A DNA stretch of 64,000 nucleotides from Caldimonas manganoxidans ATCC BAA-369 (lineage in GTDB: Bacteria > Pseudomonadota > Gammaproteobacteria > Burkholderiales > Burkholderiaceae_C). Where the stretch lies: the NCBI RefSeq assembly GCF_000381125.1, contig NZ_KB905937.1:1-64000 (forward strand), in the 5' to 3' direction. Below the pieces are notes generated by a model. That model had not been told where the DNA came from and did no database searches. It saw only the letters and a program-made list of their open reading frames with translations. The first letter of the stretch is position 1. Every line of letters begins with the position of its first letter. Of the stretch, positions 52,128-62,789 are shown piece by piece. The translations under genes and the position numbers were made by a program.

Positions 52128-53036
52128 TTACGGCTCGATGGCCAGCGCACGCACCGGCTCACCCGTGCCGATCACGCCCACGATGCGGGCCTCGCCACGG
52201 TCCAAATCGATACGCACGAGCTTGGCCGCGGGCTGGCCGGACCATCTCATCGCCGCCCAGGCCGTGTTGTCGAGATCCGCGATGTCGAATGACACGTCGC
52301 GCAAAGGCGTGGGCAAGCCCAACGAGCCCACGGTGAACAGCCAGCCCGTGTTGGGCGACACCACCGGCTGCGCGCCCTCCAACGAGCCCTGGCGCACCAG
52401 CAGGCCCAGGCCGGCATCGATCGCATAGTTGGTGGTGAGCTTGTCGTCGCGCTTGTTGTAGGTATAGGCAGCGGCCTCGATGCGCGGCGGGCGGCCAGCG
52501 TTGGGGTCGCCCTCGGCATAGCGCAGCACACCGTCGGGCTGGATCCCTTCGACCGCGGCATCGGCATCCACCAGCGCGCCGGTGTCTGGATGCATCCGCA
52601 GGTTCTGACCACGATCGGTGACGATGCGGATGCGGTCGGCCACTGGATTGAAATCGAAGCCGACGGCTCGTCCGTCCAGGCGTGGGCGCCCGTCGGCCGT
52701 GCCCACAGGCTGCAACCGGCCTTGGGTGGGGTCCAGCGTGTACAAGCGTCCCTGGTCGCTCAAGGCATAGAGCTGGCCACGGGCCACCCGGTAGTCCATG
52801 CCCACGATCGACTCTCCCTCGGCCACACCGTGCAGCCGCACCCGCTGCAGCACCTGTTGCGGGCGGTCCGCATCGATCTGCAAGAGCTCATGGGCTTCGG
52901 TCAACACCCAAATCCGCAGCGCAACGGCCGCCGGACGGCTGGGCGGTGCCTCTGCGACCGCCGGGGCCACGATCCCGCCACCCAACGCCACCCCCAGAAT
53001 GCATGCCAGCACTCGACACCCACCACGACGACTCAT
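52128..53036 (-). CDS. DUF4394 secreted protein
   Basis: A 302-residue exported protein. The signal (LACILGVALGGGIVAPAVAEA) is followed by a beta-propeller-like DUF4394 domain (GMDYRVARGQLYALSDQGRLY, AVGFDFNPVADRIRIVTDRGQ, RPPRIEAAAYTYN, WLFTVGSLG). Function is unknown. The ATG at 53036 is preferred over 53042 because AGAGG lies 7 nt before it. It is the first gene of a three-gene operon, 14 bp before the cupredoxin gene. Confidence 0.8.
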   Translation of the reverse strand: MSRRGGCRVLACILGVALGGGIVAPAVAEAPPSRPAAVALRIWVLTEAHELLQIDADRPQQVLQRVRLHGVAEGESIVGMDYRVARGQLYALSDQGRLYTLDPTQGRLQPVGTADGRPRLDGRAVGFDFNPVADRIRIVTDRGQNLRMHPDTGALVDADAAVEGIQPDGVLRYAEGDPNAGRPPRIEAAAYTYNKRDDKLTTNYAIDAGLGLLVRQGSLEGAQPVVSPNTGWLFTVGSLGLPTPLRDVSFDIADLDNTAWAAMRWSGQPAAKLVRIDLDRGEARIVGVIGTGEPVRALAIEP

Positions 53037-53295
53037 CGACATCCTCTGGCCCCATGCACTGTAGCCCCCTGCTGTCTGGCTTATCGGCCGGCACGCCTCC
53101 GACTTGACCCCTGGCACCCCCCCGGGCGGCGCCCGCATCGCCCCGCGCCCTGCGGGAGAGCCGCAAATCGAGATGGCGCAAGTGCCACGCAAGATGTCGC
53201 ACCTCGCCGTGCAGTTATCCTCCCTTGATTTGATCTGAGGCCGGTCTTGGGGCACAGTCGGTTGGCTCTTCCACTTCCATGGAGGCAGCACACCG

Positions 53296-55068
53296 ATGTG
53301 TGGTTTTGCAGGCGAGGTGCACTTCAGCCCCTCCACCGCCGACCCCGGCACGGTCGCCCGCATGGGCGAGGTTCTTCGGCCCCGAGGCCCCGACGGCGCC
53401 GGCCTCTTTCAACAAGGCCCGGTGGCTTTGGCCCATCGCCGACTGCGCGTCATCGACCTGTCGGAGCACGCTCAACAGCCCATGACCGATGCCGCGCTGG
53501 GACTCAGTTTGGTCTTCAACGGCTGCATCTACAACTACCGCGCTCTGCGCCGCGAGCTGGAGGCGCTCGACTACCGCTTCTTCTCCGATGGAGACACGGA
53601 AGTGGTGCTCAAGAGCTTCCATGCGTGGGGATGGGAGTGCGTCAAGCGCTTTCACGGGATGTTCGCTTTTGCGGTGTGGGAGCGTGACCGCGGCCGACTC
53701 ACGCTGGCGCGCGACCGCTTCGGCATCAAGCCGCTGTACTTCGCCTCCACGCCGAAGCGGCTTCGCTTTGCCTCGACCTTGCCCGCCTTGCTGGCCGCTG
53801 GTGACATCGACACCGCGATCGACCCCATCGCACTGCACCATTACCTGAGTTGGCATGCCGTGGTGCCAGCCCCGCACACCATCGTGCAGGGCATCAAGAA
53901 ACTGCCGGCGGCCACGGTGGCCACCTTCGAGCGCGACGGCACCGGCCGCGAGCATCGCTACTGGTCGCTGTCCGTGCGCGAGGACCCAGCGTTGGCCTCA
54001 CTGAAGGACGTGGAGCGCGAAGCCATGGTCGAAGAAGCGCTGCGCACCGCGGTGCGCCGGCGCATGGTGGCCGACGTGCCTGTAGGCGTGCTGCTGTCCG
54101 GCGGCGTCGATTCCAGCCTCATCGTGGCGCTGCTGGCGCAGATGGGGCAACGCGAGCTGCAGACCTTCTCGATCGGGTTTGCCGACGCCGGTGGTGAGGC
54201 AGGCGACGAGTTCCGCTACTCCGACCTCGTGGCTCGGCGATTCGAGACGAATCACTACCAAATCCGCATCCCCACGCCGGACCTGCTGCAGGTGCTACCC
54301 GACACCATCGCCGCGATGAGCGAACCCATGGTCAGTTACGACAACGTGGCCTTCTACCTGCTCTCGCGCGAGGTCTCGCGACATCTGAAAGTGGTGCAAA
54401 GCGGCCAAGGCGCCGACGAGGTGTTCGCCGGTTACCACTGGTATCCCAAGCTGGCGCACAGCACTCAAGCTGTCGCCGACTATGCGGCTGTCTTTTTCGA
54501 CCGTGACCACGAAGCTCTGTTGGCCACCGTGCAGCCCAGATGGCATACCGATGACGTCAGCCGCGCCTTCGTCGAGCGGCATTTCGCCACGGCTGATGCG
54601 GCCACCGCCTTGGACAAAGCCTTGCATGTGGACAGCACCGTGATGTTGGCGGACGACCCGCTCAAGCGCGTGGACAACATGACCATGGCCTGGAGCCTGG
54701 AGGCCCGCGTGCCTTTCCTGGACCACGAACTGGTGGAACTGGCTGGGCGCCTGCCCGCCCAGGACAAGCTCAAGGATGGCGGCAAGGGCGTGCTCAAAGC
54801 CATCGCACGGCGCCTGCTGCCGCGCGAAGTGGTGGACCGACCCAAGGGCTACTTCCCGGTGCCGGCGCTCAAATACCTGGATGGCCCGGTGCTGGACCTG
54901 GTCCGCGATGCCTTGAACAGCCGCAGCGCCCGCGAGCGCGGCCTCTTTCGTCCGCAGGCGCTGGCCCCTTGGTTGGCCCAGCCGGGCGAACACCTCACGC
55001 CACTGCGCGGCTCCAAGCTGTGGCAGGTGGCCTTGCTAGAGCTGTGGCTGCAAGCGCGCGGCCTATGA
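53296..55068 (+). CDS. asnO: N-acetylglutaminylglutamine amidotransferase
   Basis: A 590-residue asparagine-synthetase-like enzyme. C2 is the glutaminase nucleophile (MCGFAGEV), RPRGPDGAG and FNGCIYNY follow, and the synthetase PP-loop is SGGVDSS at 268-274. It amidates the dipeptide made by the next gene to give the osmolyte NAGGN. Its stop overlaps an ATG in the next frame (ATGA). Linkage to ngg identifies it as asnO rather than asnB. Confidence 0.92.
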   Translation: MCGFAGEVHFSPSTADPGTVARMGEVLRPRGPDGAGLFQQGPVALAHRRLRVIDLSEHAQQPMTDAALGLSLVFNGCIYNYRALRRELEALDYRFFSDGDTEVVLKSFHAWGWECVKRFHGMFAFAVWERDRGRLTLARDRFGIKPLYFASTPKRLRFASTLPALLAAGDIDTAIDPIALHHYLSWHAVVPAPHTIVQGIKKLPAATVATFERDGTGREHRYWSLSVREDPALASLKDVEREAMVEEALRTAVRRRMVADVPVGVLLSGGVDSSLIVALLAQMGQRELQTFSIGFADAGGEAGDEFRYSDLVARRFETNHYQIRIPTPDLLQVLPDTIAAMSEPMVSYDNVAFYLLSREVSRHLKVVQSGQGADEVFAGYHWYPKLAHSTQAVADYAAVFFDRDHEALLATVQPRWHTDDVSRAFVERHFATADAATALDKALHVDSTVMLADDPLKRVDNMTMAWSLEARVPFLDHELVELAGRLPAQDKLKDGGKGVLKAIARRLLPREVVDRPKGYFPVPALKYLDGPVLDLVRDALNSRSARERGLFRPQALAPWLAQPGEHLTPLRGSKLWQVALLELWLQARGL

Positions 55069-55088
55069 AACTCTCAGGAGATCTTGCC

Positions 55089-56849
55089 ATGATCGCTGCC
55101 CTCGATCCGCTGGACCCGGCTCGGATGGCCAGCCTCAAGCATTGGGGCGATCCTCCGCCGCATGTGGACCTCGGCGCCATGAAACCCCACGCCTGGGTGG
55201 ACTGCGGCTGGGGCCGCTTGCTACTGGGCCAGACGTTCGACAGCCCCCAAGCCTTGGCCGATGAGCTGCGCTGCGAAGCGCCCGGTCAGCGAGATGTGGC
55301 GCTGTATATCCGCGACCCGCATGTGGCCGTCGCGGTGGCGCCGCAGCACCTCTTTCTCGACCCCTCGCACACCTACCGACTCGACCTCAAACGCCACCGC
55401 TTGGAGCCGCCGATCGAGGCAGGCTATGCGCTGCGCGCCGCCCGTGCCGAGGACGAGGCGGCTCTGAATCGCATCTACCGTGCCTGCCGCATGGTGCCGC
55501 TGCGGCCGGGCTACCTGGCCGACGGCGCTGCGCGCGATCCGGCAGTCATCGTGCTGGTGGTGCACGACCAGGCCAGCGACCAGGTGGTCGGCAGCGTCAC
55601 CGGTGTGGACCACGTGCGCGCTTGCGGGTGCCCGGAGCAGGGCGCGAGCCTGTGGTCGCTGACCGTGGACCCACAGGCCATTCGCCCGGGCGTGGGCGAG
55701 GCGCTGGTGCGCGCCTTGGCCCACCACTACCGATGCCAGGGCCGGCGCTACATGGATCTGTCAGTGATGCACGACAACCACCACGCCATCGCGCTGTACG
55801 AGAAGCTGGGCTTCGAGCGTGTGCCGGTGTATTGCATCAAGCACAAAAACCCGATCAACGAGAAGCTCTTCACCGGACCCGACGACTGCGCCAAGGTCAA
55901 CATCTACGCGCGCATCCTCATCGACGAAGCGCGGCGCCGCGGCATCGGCGTGGAACTGCAAGACGCCGAGCATGGATTCTTTCGCCTCACGCATGGAGGC
56001 CGCACGGTGAACTGCCGCGAATCGCTGTCAGACCTCACCTCGGCCGTGGCCATGAGCCGCTGCGACGACAAGCGCGTCACACACAAAGTGCTCAGCGCTG
56101 CCGGGCTGCGCCTGCCTGCACAAACCACGGTGCGCGACGAGGCCCAGGTGGCCGACTTCGTCAGGCGGCATGGCCGTGTGGTCGTCAAACCCGCCCGCGG
56201 CGAGCAAGGCCGTGGGGTGAGCGTGTACTTGCGCACGCTGCAGGAGGTGCAGCGTGCAATCGACAGCGCACGCGCTCACTGCGATGAGGTGATCCTGGAG
56301 GAGCTGGTGCAAGGCCTGGACTTGCGCATCGTGGTGATCGACGACCACGTGGTGGCCGCTGCCACACGACGCCCCGCCGAAATCACCGGCGATGGACAGA
56401 CGACGGTGCGGGATCTCATCGTCAAGCAAAGCCGTCGGCGCGAAGCCGCCACTGCCGGAGAAAGCCGCATTCCGCTGGATGCCGAGACAGAACGCTGCGT
56501 GCGCGCCGCTGGCTACACCCTGGAGACGGTGTTGCCGCTCGGTCTGGTGCTGCCCGTGCGCAAGACCGCCAATCTGCACACCGGCGGCACCCTTCAGGAC
56601 GTGACCGAACGACTCCACCCGACCTTGCGCGAGGTGGCCCAACGCGCTGCGCGCGCCTTGGACATCCCGGTGGTGGGACTGGACCTCATCGTGCCGCGAC
56701 TCGACGGCCCGCAGTACGCCATCATCGAAGCCAATGAACGCCCGGGCCTGGCCAACCACGAACCCCAGCCCACGGCCGAACGCTTCATCGACCTGCTGTT
56801 TCCGCAAACCCGTGCCACGCCGTTGCCGCAGACGAAGGACAGCTCTTGA
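55089..56849 (+). CDS. ngg: N-acetylglutaminylglutamine synthetase (GNAT + ATP-grasp)
   Basis: A 586-residue fusion. The N-terminal GNAT acetyltransferase is at about 110-245 (SLTVDPQAIRPGVGEALVRA, DLSVMHDNHHAIALYEKLGF); the C-terminal ATP-grasp is at about 310-580 (RVVVKPARGEQGRGVSVYL, ILEELVQGLDLRIVVIDD, IIEANERPGLANHEPQP). It acetylates and joins glutamines to make the NAGGN precursor. The ATG at 55089 has AGGAG 8 nt upstream; an in-frame ATG at 55065 overlaps asnO and is the alternative. Confidence 0.92.
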   Translation: MIAALDPLDPARMASLKHWGDPPPHVDLGAMKPHAWVDCGWGRLLLGQTFDSPQALADELRCEAPGQRDVALYIRDPHVAVAVAPQHLFLDPSHTYRLDLKRHRLEPPIEAGYALRAARAEDEAALNRIYRACRMVPLRPGYLADGAARDPAVIVLVVHDQASDQVVGSVTGVDHVRACGCPEQGASLWSLTVDPQAIRPGVGEALVRALAHHYRCQGRRYMDLSVMHDNHHAIALYEKLGFERVPVYCIKHKNPINEKLFTGPDDCAKVNIYARILIDEARRRGIGVELQDAEHGFFRLTHGGRTVNCRESLSDLTSAVAMSRCDDKRVTHKVLSAAGLRLPAQTTVRDEAQVADFVRRHGRVVVKPARGEQGRGVSVYLRTLQEVQRAIDSARAHCDEVILEELVQGLDLRIVVIDDHVVAAATRRPAEITGDGQTTVRDLIVKQSRRREAATAGESRIPLDAETERCVRAAGYTLETVLPLGLVLPVRKTANLHTGGTLQDVTERLHPTLREVAQRAARALDIPVVGLDLIVPRLDGPQYAIIEANERPGLANHEPQPTAERFIDLLFPQTRATPLPQTKDSS

Positions 56850-57808
56850 CGCACAGAACGATCGCACACATCGATCGCACACATCGATCGCGACCATCTG
56901 CAGCACACACTGGAGCGCTTGCTGCGGACCCCCAGCCCGACGAGCATGACCGATGACATCGTGGTCAAAGTGTGCCGGGAACTCGAACACTTGGACATTC
57001 CCTATGGCCTGACACGCCGACATCGAAGGCGTGCAACACAGCCCCGATCGGGCCATCGTCGCGCACCTCGATACCCAGGGGGCGATGGTCAAGCAACTCA
57101 AGCCCAATGGCCGACTCGAACTGGTGCCCATGGGGGATGGGTCCTCCCGCTTTGCCGAGGGTGCGCGCGTCACGCTCTACGGAGACGATGGCCTCATGTG
57201 TCGGGGCACCATCCTGCCGTGCAAGGCCTCGAGCCACACCTTCAACCATGAGATCGACGGGGCAGCCGCTGTCCTGGACGAACGTGGATGTGTTGCTCGG
57301 AGACGTGGCCGAGCTGATCTCCGTGGACAACGGCACCGTTGCCCAAGGCCAGAACACTTGCGAATACGGCGAGACCATTTGCATGCAAGACTCGGCCGGC
57401 CCGTTCGACTGGCACCTCACGCGCCACTTGCTGGCGCTGTGCGGCCAACACCGCATCGAGCACGGCCGCGATGTGTTCCGCGACTCCCGTAGCGATGCCG
57501 CCGCGGCACGGCAAGCCGGCAACGACCTCCGCACGGCGCGGGTGTGTTTCGGGCTCGATGCTTCACACGGCCACGAGCGTGTGCACATCGATTCGTCGAT
57601 GGCCTTGGCCGAGTCGCTGCGGGCTCAGGTGCAAAGCCGGCCGCGGTTCAAGCGCGATGCGGCCCTGCTGGGCCCGCTGGCGGACTTCCCGACGCACAAC
57701 GATCCGACGCAGGCCGAAGCCGCGGCAGCCCGAGCCGATCCCCGCGGCCGGGCACGGCCGACCCGGACGAATCCGCCAGGCCCCGCCCGATGGCTCGCTC
57801 GGGCCTAG
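56846..57808 (+). pseudogene. Broken M42-family osmoprotectant peptidase (third NAGGN operon gene)
   Basis: Pieces of an NAGGN-system M42 peptidase appear in order but in different frames. The probable start is a TTG overlapping the ngg stop. A 13-bp tandem duplication (ATCGCACACATCG at 56861-56873 and 56874-56886) shifts the frame. Then come LLRTPSPTSMTDDIVVKVC, a second shift near 57018, DRAIVAHLDTQGAMVKQLKP, and a third shift at a G run (57259-57262). PLSWTNVDVLL joins directly to GDVAELISVDNG, so about 70 residues with the metal-binding and catalytic residues are gone. The tail CFGLDASHGHERVHID survives. No functional enzyme can be made. Confidence 0.88.
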
Positions 57809-57817
57809 ACGCCCGCC

Positions 57818-58927
57818 TCAGCCGTCCACCGTGTCGATCACCCCACCGCCCAGGCAGACCTCGCCGTCATACAGCACGGCCGACTGCCCCGGGGTGACCG
57901 CCCACTGAGCCTGCGGAAAGTGCAACGCAAAGCCGCTGGCCGACACCTCGGCCAAGCAGCAGGCCGCATCGCTTTGGCGATAGCGTGTCTTGGCCGTGTA
58001 CGTCCCCGGCGCAGGGGCGACGCCTGCGGTCCAGCTGAGGTCGCTGGCCGTCAAGCGATGCGACAGCAACCACGGGTGGTCGTGGCCTTGCACCACGTAC
58101 AGCGTGTTGGTGGCCATGTCCTTGCGCGCGACGAACCACGGCGCATGATCACCGCCGCCGCGTGCGGCGCCCTGGTCCTTGACGCCACCGATGCCCAACC
58201 CCTTGCGCTGCCCCAAGGTGTAGAAGCTCAGCCCCACGTGTTCGCCCAGCACGCGGCCGCGGTCGTCGCGAATGGGCCCTGGCGTGTTGGCCAGATAGCG
58301 GTTGAGGAACTCGCGAAACGGCCGCTCGCCAATGAAGCAAATGCCGGTGGAGTCTTTCTTCTTCGCATTGGGCAAGCCGATGTCGGCTGCGATGCGGCGC
58401 ACCTCGGTCTTGCGCAGCTCGCCCACCGGAAACAGGGTCTTGCTCAGTTGCGCCTGGTTCAGCCGATGCAAAAAGTAGCTTTGGTCCTTGGCCGGATCCA
58501 GCCCTTTGAGCAGCTCGAAGCGCCCGTCGCGCTCGCGCACACGGGCATAGTGGCCGGTGGCGATTTTGTCGGCACCCAGCCGCATCGCATGGTCGAGGAA
58601 GGCCTTGAATTTGATCTCGGCGTTGCACAGCACATCGGGGTTGGGCGTGCGCCCGGCCTGATACTCACGCAGGAATTCGGCAAACACCCGGTCCTTGTAC
58701 TGCGCCGCGAAGTTCACATGCTCGATCTCGATGCCGATCACATCGGCCACCGAGGCCGCATCGACGAAATCGACGTTGGAGGAGCAATATTCGCTGTCGT
58801 CGTCATCTTCCCAGTTCTTCATGAAGATGCCGACCACTTCATGCCCCTGCTGCTTGAGCAGCCAGGCGCTGACGGCCGAATCGACGCCGCCGGACAACCC
58901 CACCACCACGCGCTGCTTGCGTGTCAT
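57818..58927 (-). CDS. mnmA: tRNA-specific 2-thiouridylase MnmA
   Basis: A 369-residue enzyme that puts the 2-thio group on wobble uridine 34. PP-loop SGGVDS at 12-17, catalytic C101 ([12 protein letters not shown]) and C197 (GICFIGER), with GHYARV and [10 protein letters not shown] in between. It overlaps the downstream end of the NUDIX gene by 4 bp, so the two are an operon. Confidence 0.97.
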   Translation of the reverse strand: MTRKQRVVVGLSGGVDSAVSAWLLKQQGHEVVGIFMKNWEDDDDSEYCSSNVDFVDAASVADVIGIEIEHVNFAAQYKDRVFAEFLREYQAGRTPNPDVLCNAEIKFKAFLDHAMRLGADKIATGHYARVRERDGRFELLKGLDPAKDQSYFLHRLNQAQLSKTLFPVGELRKTEVRRIAADIGLPNAKKKDSTGICFIGERPFREFLNRYLANTPGPIRDDRGRVLGEHVGLSFYTLGQRKGLGIGGVKDQGAARGGGDHAPWFVARKDMATNTLYVVQGHDHPWLLSHRLTASDLSWTAGVAPAPGTYTAKTRYRQSDAACCLAEVSASGFALHFPQAQWAVTPGQSAVLYDGEVCLGGGVIDTVDG

Positions 58928-59436
58928 GGCCGCGCCCCCTTGATCTCAGGCTCGTAGACGGTGGGGTCCACCGTGAGCAGATCCAGCGGATAGCGCCTGC
59001 CGGCCAGATGATCTTCCATGCAGCGCAGCACCAACGGGCTGCGGTGCCGATCGCGACTGGCGCGGATTTCATCGGGCGTCAGCCACAGCGTGCGCACGAT
59101 GCCCTCGTCGAGCACCCAGCCCGGCTGTGGCTCGCTGACCGTGCCGCAAAAGGCAAAACGCACATACGTCACGTCCTCGCCCGTGGCCGGTCGATGGAAA
59201 CGCGACAAATACACGCCCAGCAGCGCCTCGGGCGCGAACACACAGCCGGTTTCCTCCAGCGCCTCGCGCACCACGCCTTGCACCGGAGATTCACCCGGGT
59301 CGAGATGCCCGGCCGGGTTGTTCAGCTTCAAGCCCTCGGCCGTGTGCTCTTCCACCAGCAGGAATTCGATGCGGCCGTCTCGCTCGCGCGCCACGATGGC
59401 CGCCACCGTGACACTGGGTTTCCAACGATCGTTCAT
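58924..59436 (-). CDS. NUDIX hydrolase, NudJ-like
   Basis: A 170-residue protein with a complete Nudix box, [22 protein letters not shown], at about 42-64. Linkage to mnmA is typical of the phosphatase NudJ, which acts on nucleoside tri/diphosphates and HMP-PP. The exact substrate is not decided by sequence. Confidence 0.88.
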   Translation of the reverse strand: MNDRWKPSVTVAAIVARERDGRIEFLLVEEHTAEGLKLNNPAGHLDPGESPVQGVVREALEETGCVFAPEALLGVYLSRFHRPATGEDVTYVRFAFCGTVSEPQPGWVLDEGIVRTLWLTPDEIRASRDRHRSPLVLRCMEDHLAGRRYPLDLLTVDPTVYEPEIKGARP

Positions 59437-59501
59437 GGCGCCCGATTATCGCGGCCCGTCGGCCCGCGTGCCGCAGCCCCCGGCCGCGCGGCGCCCGGTG
59501 C

Positions 59502-60518
59502 TCAAGACATGGCCTGCTCGTGCCGCGCCTTGCCTTCGGCCACCGACAGGCGGGCCCAGGGCGCCACGCCGTTCTTCACCGCCACCAGCTCGGCCAGAAT
59601 CGAGACGGCGATCTCCGCGGGCGTCTTGCTGCCGATGTACAGCCCGATCGGGCTGCGCAGTCGGCGCAGCTCGTCCTCGTCGAGACCGAAATGCTCTCGC
59701 AGCCGCTGGCGCCGCAACGCCGCGTGGCGGCGCGAACCGATGGCCCCCACATAAGCGGCCGACGAGCGCAAGGCATCGATCAAGGCCAGGTCGTCCAGCT
59801 TGGGATCATGGGTCAGCGCCACCACGGCGGTGCGCGCATCGGGCTGCAAGCGCAAGACCAAGTCGTCGGGCATCTCGCGGCTGAGCACCACGCCGGGCAG
59901 ATCCCAGCTGGCGTGCGGCTCTTGGCGCGGGTCGCAGACGATCACCTCGAAGCCCAGGCCCAGCGCCATCTCGCTCAGAAAGCGCGACAAATCCCCCGCG
60001 CCAATGACGATCAGACGCCAGCGCGGGCCCCAGTGAGTGACGAACTGGGTGTCGCTCAGCCAAGGCATCCCGTCGCGCCCACTGCTGCGCAGTTGCACTT
60101 GGCCGCTGCGCAGATCCAGCACCCGCTCGACGCTGCGCCGCTCTTGGCAAGCCTGCAACAGCGCCTCCAACTGGCTGTGCGGCGCCACCGGCTCCAACAC
60201 CAGTTCCACCGTGCCCCCGCAAGGCAGGCCGAAGCGGTGCGCCTGGTCGGCCGAGATGCCATAGCGCACGGTGGTGGGGCGCCCTTCCAGGCACACGGCC
60301 TGGATGCCTTCTTCCCGCACCCGGGCGATGAGGTCGTCTTCGATGCAGCCCCCCGAGACCGAGCCCACCGCATGCCCCTGCGCATCGATGGCCATCAGCG
60401 AGCCCGGCGGACGCGGCGAGGACCCCCAGGTGCGCGCCACACTGACCAGCAGCACGGGCCGCCCCTGGGCATGCCATTGCTGCGCGGTGCGCAGCACCCG
60501 GGTATCGAGGTCTTCCAT
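59502..60518 (-). CDS. XdhC-family molybdenum hydroxylase maturation protein
   Basis: A 338-residue protein. XdhC N-terminal domain (SVARTWGSSPRPPGSLMAI, GSVSGGCIEDDLI, PTTVRYGISADQAHRFGLPCGG) and a C-terminal Rossmann-like domain (LIVIGAGDLSRFLSEMALGLGFEVIVCDPR, VGAIGSRRHAALRRQRL). It binds and sulfurates the Mo cofactor and inserts it into the adjacent hydroxylase, here encoded directly upstream with a 9-bp gap. Confidence 0.88.
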   Translation of the reverse strand: MEDLDTRVLRTAQQWHAQGRPVLLVSVARTWGSSPRPPGSLMAIDAQGHAVGSVSGGCIEDDLIARVREEGIQAVCLEGRPTTVRYGISADQAHRFGLPCGGTVELVLEPVAPHSQLEALLQACQERRSVERVLDLRSGQVQLRSSGRDGMPWLSDTQFVTHWGPRWRLIVIGAGDLSRFLSEMALGLGFEVIVCDPRQEPHASWDLPGVVLSREMPDDLVLRLQPDARTAVVALTHDPKLDDLALIDALRSSAAYVGAIGSRRHAALRRQRLREHFGLDEDELRRLRSPIGLYIGSKTPAEIAVSILAELVAVKNGVAPWARLSVAEGKARHEQAMS

Positions 60519-60527
60519 GGCTTCAGC

Positions 60528-62776
60528 TTAGCCCAGATCGAAAGGCATGCGCCGCATCGGTTTGCCCGTCAGACGCGCCAGCGCATTGGCAAAGGCCGGC
60601 GCCAGCGGCGGCAGCCCCGGTTCGCCCATGCCGGTGGGCGGCTCCATGCTCGGCACGGTGTGCACCTCGATCTCGGGCATCTCGGTGATGCGTGCCACAC
60701 GATAGTCGCCGAAATTGCTTTGCTCGACCTGGCCGTCTTTCAGCGTGATGGCCGCCCCCGGCAAGCACAGCCCCAAGCCCATCAACGCAGCGCCTTGCAC
60801 TTGCGCTTCCACCGTGCGCGGATTGATGACGAGGTTGCAGTGCACCCCGGCGGTCACTTTGTGCAGCACGGGCTGGCCGTCCTTCACCGAGGCTTCCACC
60901 ACATAGGCCACCACCGAGTCGAACGACTCGTGCACCGCCACGCCCCAGGCGCGGCCGGCCGGCAGCGCCCGGCGACCGTAGCCGCTGCGATCCACCGCCA
61001 ACTGCAAGGCCGCACGGTGCCGGGGATGCCGATCGCCGAACATGGCCATGCGATAGGCCACCGGGTCTTGGCCGGTCGTGCGGGCGATCTCATCGATCAG
61101 GGTCTCCATCACGAAGGCCGTGTGGGTGGAGCCCACGCTGCGCCACCACAACACCGGCACGTTGACCTTCGGGTGATGCACCGTCAAACGCATCGGCAAG
61201 GGATAGGGCTCACGCATGCCTTCGACGGCGGTCTGATCCACGCCGTTCTTGATCATGCCTTGCTCGAAGATGGTGCCCGCCGTGATCGACTGGCCCACGA
61301 TCACATGGTCCCAGGCCAGCACGCGTCCTCGATCGTCGAAGCCGATGCGGGCGCGGTGCACATGCATGGGGCGGTAGTAGCCGCCGCGGATGTCGTCTTC
61401 GCGGCTCCAGACCGTGCGCACCGGCCCTTCCAAGCCGGCCTGCCGGGCGGCTCGGGCCACGGCGCAGGCTTCCACCACGTAGTCGCTGGAGGCCACCGCC
61501 CGGCGCCCAAAGCCCCCACCGGCTTGCTGCACCCGGACCTCCACCTGCTCGGGCTTCAAGCCCAGCACGCGGGCGGCCGCCGCGCCGTCCAGACCGGGCA
61601 TTTGCGTGCCCACCCACAGCGTGGCCCCGGCGGACGTCAGGGCCACGGTGCAATTGAGTGGCTCCATCGGGGCATGGGCCAGGTAGGGGAAGACGAACTC
61701 GGCCTCCAGCACGTGCGGCGCGCTGGCCAAGGGCGTCATGTCGGCGTCGAAGTGGCGCGCGCCGGGCTGCGTGGCCAGCTCGCGGTACTGCGCCAACAGG
61801 CGCTGACTGTCCACCTTCTCCACTGCCTCGGTGTCCCAGGTCAGCTTCAAGGCCTCGCGCCCCTGCCCTGTTTGGCCGGCCAATAACCGTCGGCGATCAC
61901 CGCCACCCCCTCGGCGCCGCGGTCCAGCGGCACGCGCAAGACGGCCTTCACCCCCTTGACCGCCCGCGCCGCCGCATCGTCCACCGTGCGCAGCTTGGCG
62001 CCGAAGACCGGCGGGCGGGCGATCAACGCCGTCCACTGCCCAGGCAGCCGCACATCGATGCCGAAGACCTGCTGCCCGCTGCTCTTGGCGCGCGCATCCA
62101 GTCGCGTGGTGGGCCGGCCGATGAGACGGAACTGCGCCGGATCCTTCAGTCGCACCTGCGGCGGCACGGGCTGAGCCATGGCCTCCTGGGCGAGCTCGCC
62201 ATAGCTCAGGCGCCGGCCGTCGGCGGCGATCACGAAGCCGGCTTGCGTGCGCAGCCCCGCAGGGTCGAGCCGCCACCGGGCCGCAGCGGCGGCCACCAGC
62301 ATCGCGCGGGCACGTGCGCCCAGCTCGCGGTATTGCATGAAGCTGTGCTTGATCGACGTGGAGCCCCCGGTCAAATGCATCCCCCACAACGGATCGGCAT
62401 AGGCCGGATCATTGCTGCCCAGCTGGCTGCGCACCCGGGACCAATCGGCATCGAGCTCCTCGGCCAGAATCATCGGCAGCGCCGTGTGCACGCCCTGGCC
62501 GAACTCCAGACGATTGACCGTCACCGTCACCGTGCCATCGGAGTCGATCCGGACGAAGGCGCTGGGCTGCTGCGTGGGCTTCAGCGGGGCCGCTTCCGAC
62601 GACGTCTGTGCCAGCAGCGGATAGGCGCCCAGCGCAAAGCCGCTGGCCACCGCCATCTTGAGAAAGCTGCGCCGCGGCCATGCGGCCGACCCCTCGGCCA
62701 CGGGCGCAGCCTCGGCCTGGCGCGCCAGCAGGTGGCGCAAGGCGGGGGGCAGTTCGTGCAACGCGTCGTGCCACAT
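60528..62776 (-). pseudogene. iorB: Molybdenum hydroxylase large subunit (isoquinoline 1-oxidoreductase beta-like), frameshifted
   Basis: The gene reads in two frames. The first (from ATG 62776, SD AAAGGAG) has a Tat signal [16 protein letters not shown] and the family body up to VAVIADGYWPAKQG; the second resumes at REALKLTWDTEAVEKV and continues to the normal C-terminus (LPPLAPAFANALARLTGKP). The shift falls at a C4 run at 61860-61863. Together about 748 residues would match the family. A sequencing error, a recent mutation or a real recoding site are all possible. Confidence 0.8.
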
Positions 62777-62789
62777 GATCCAGCTCCTT

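Noticed and set aside
59520-61886. 788-codon plus-strand frame opposite xdhC and iorB
   Set aside because: An antisense shadow of recognised genes, with no domain signal.
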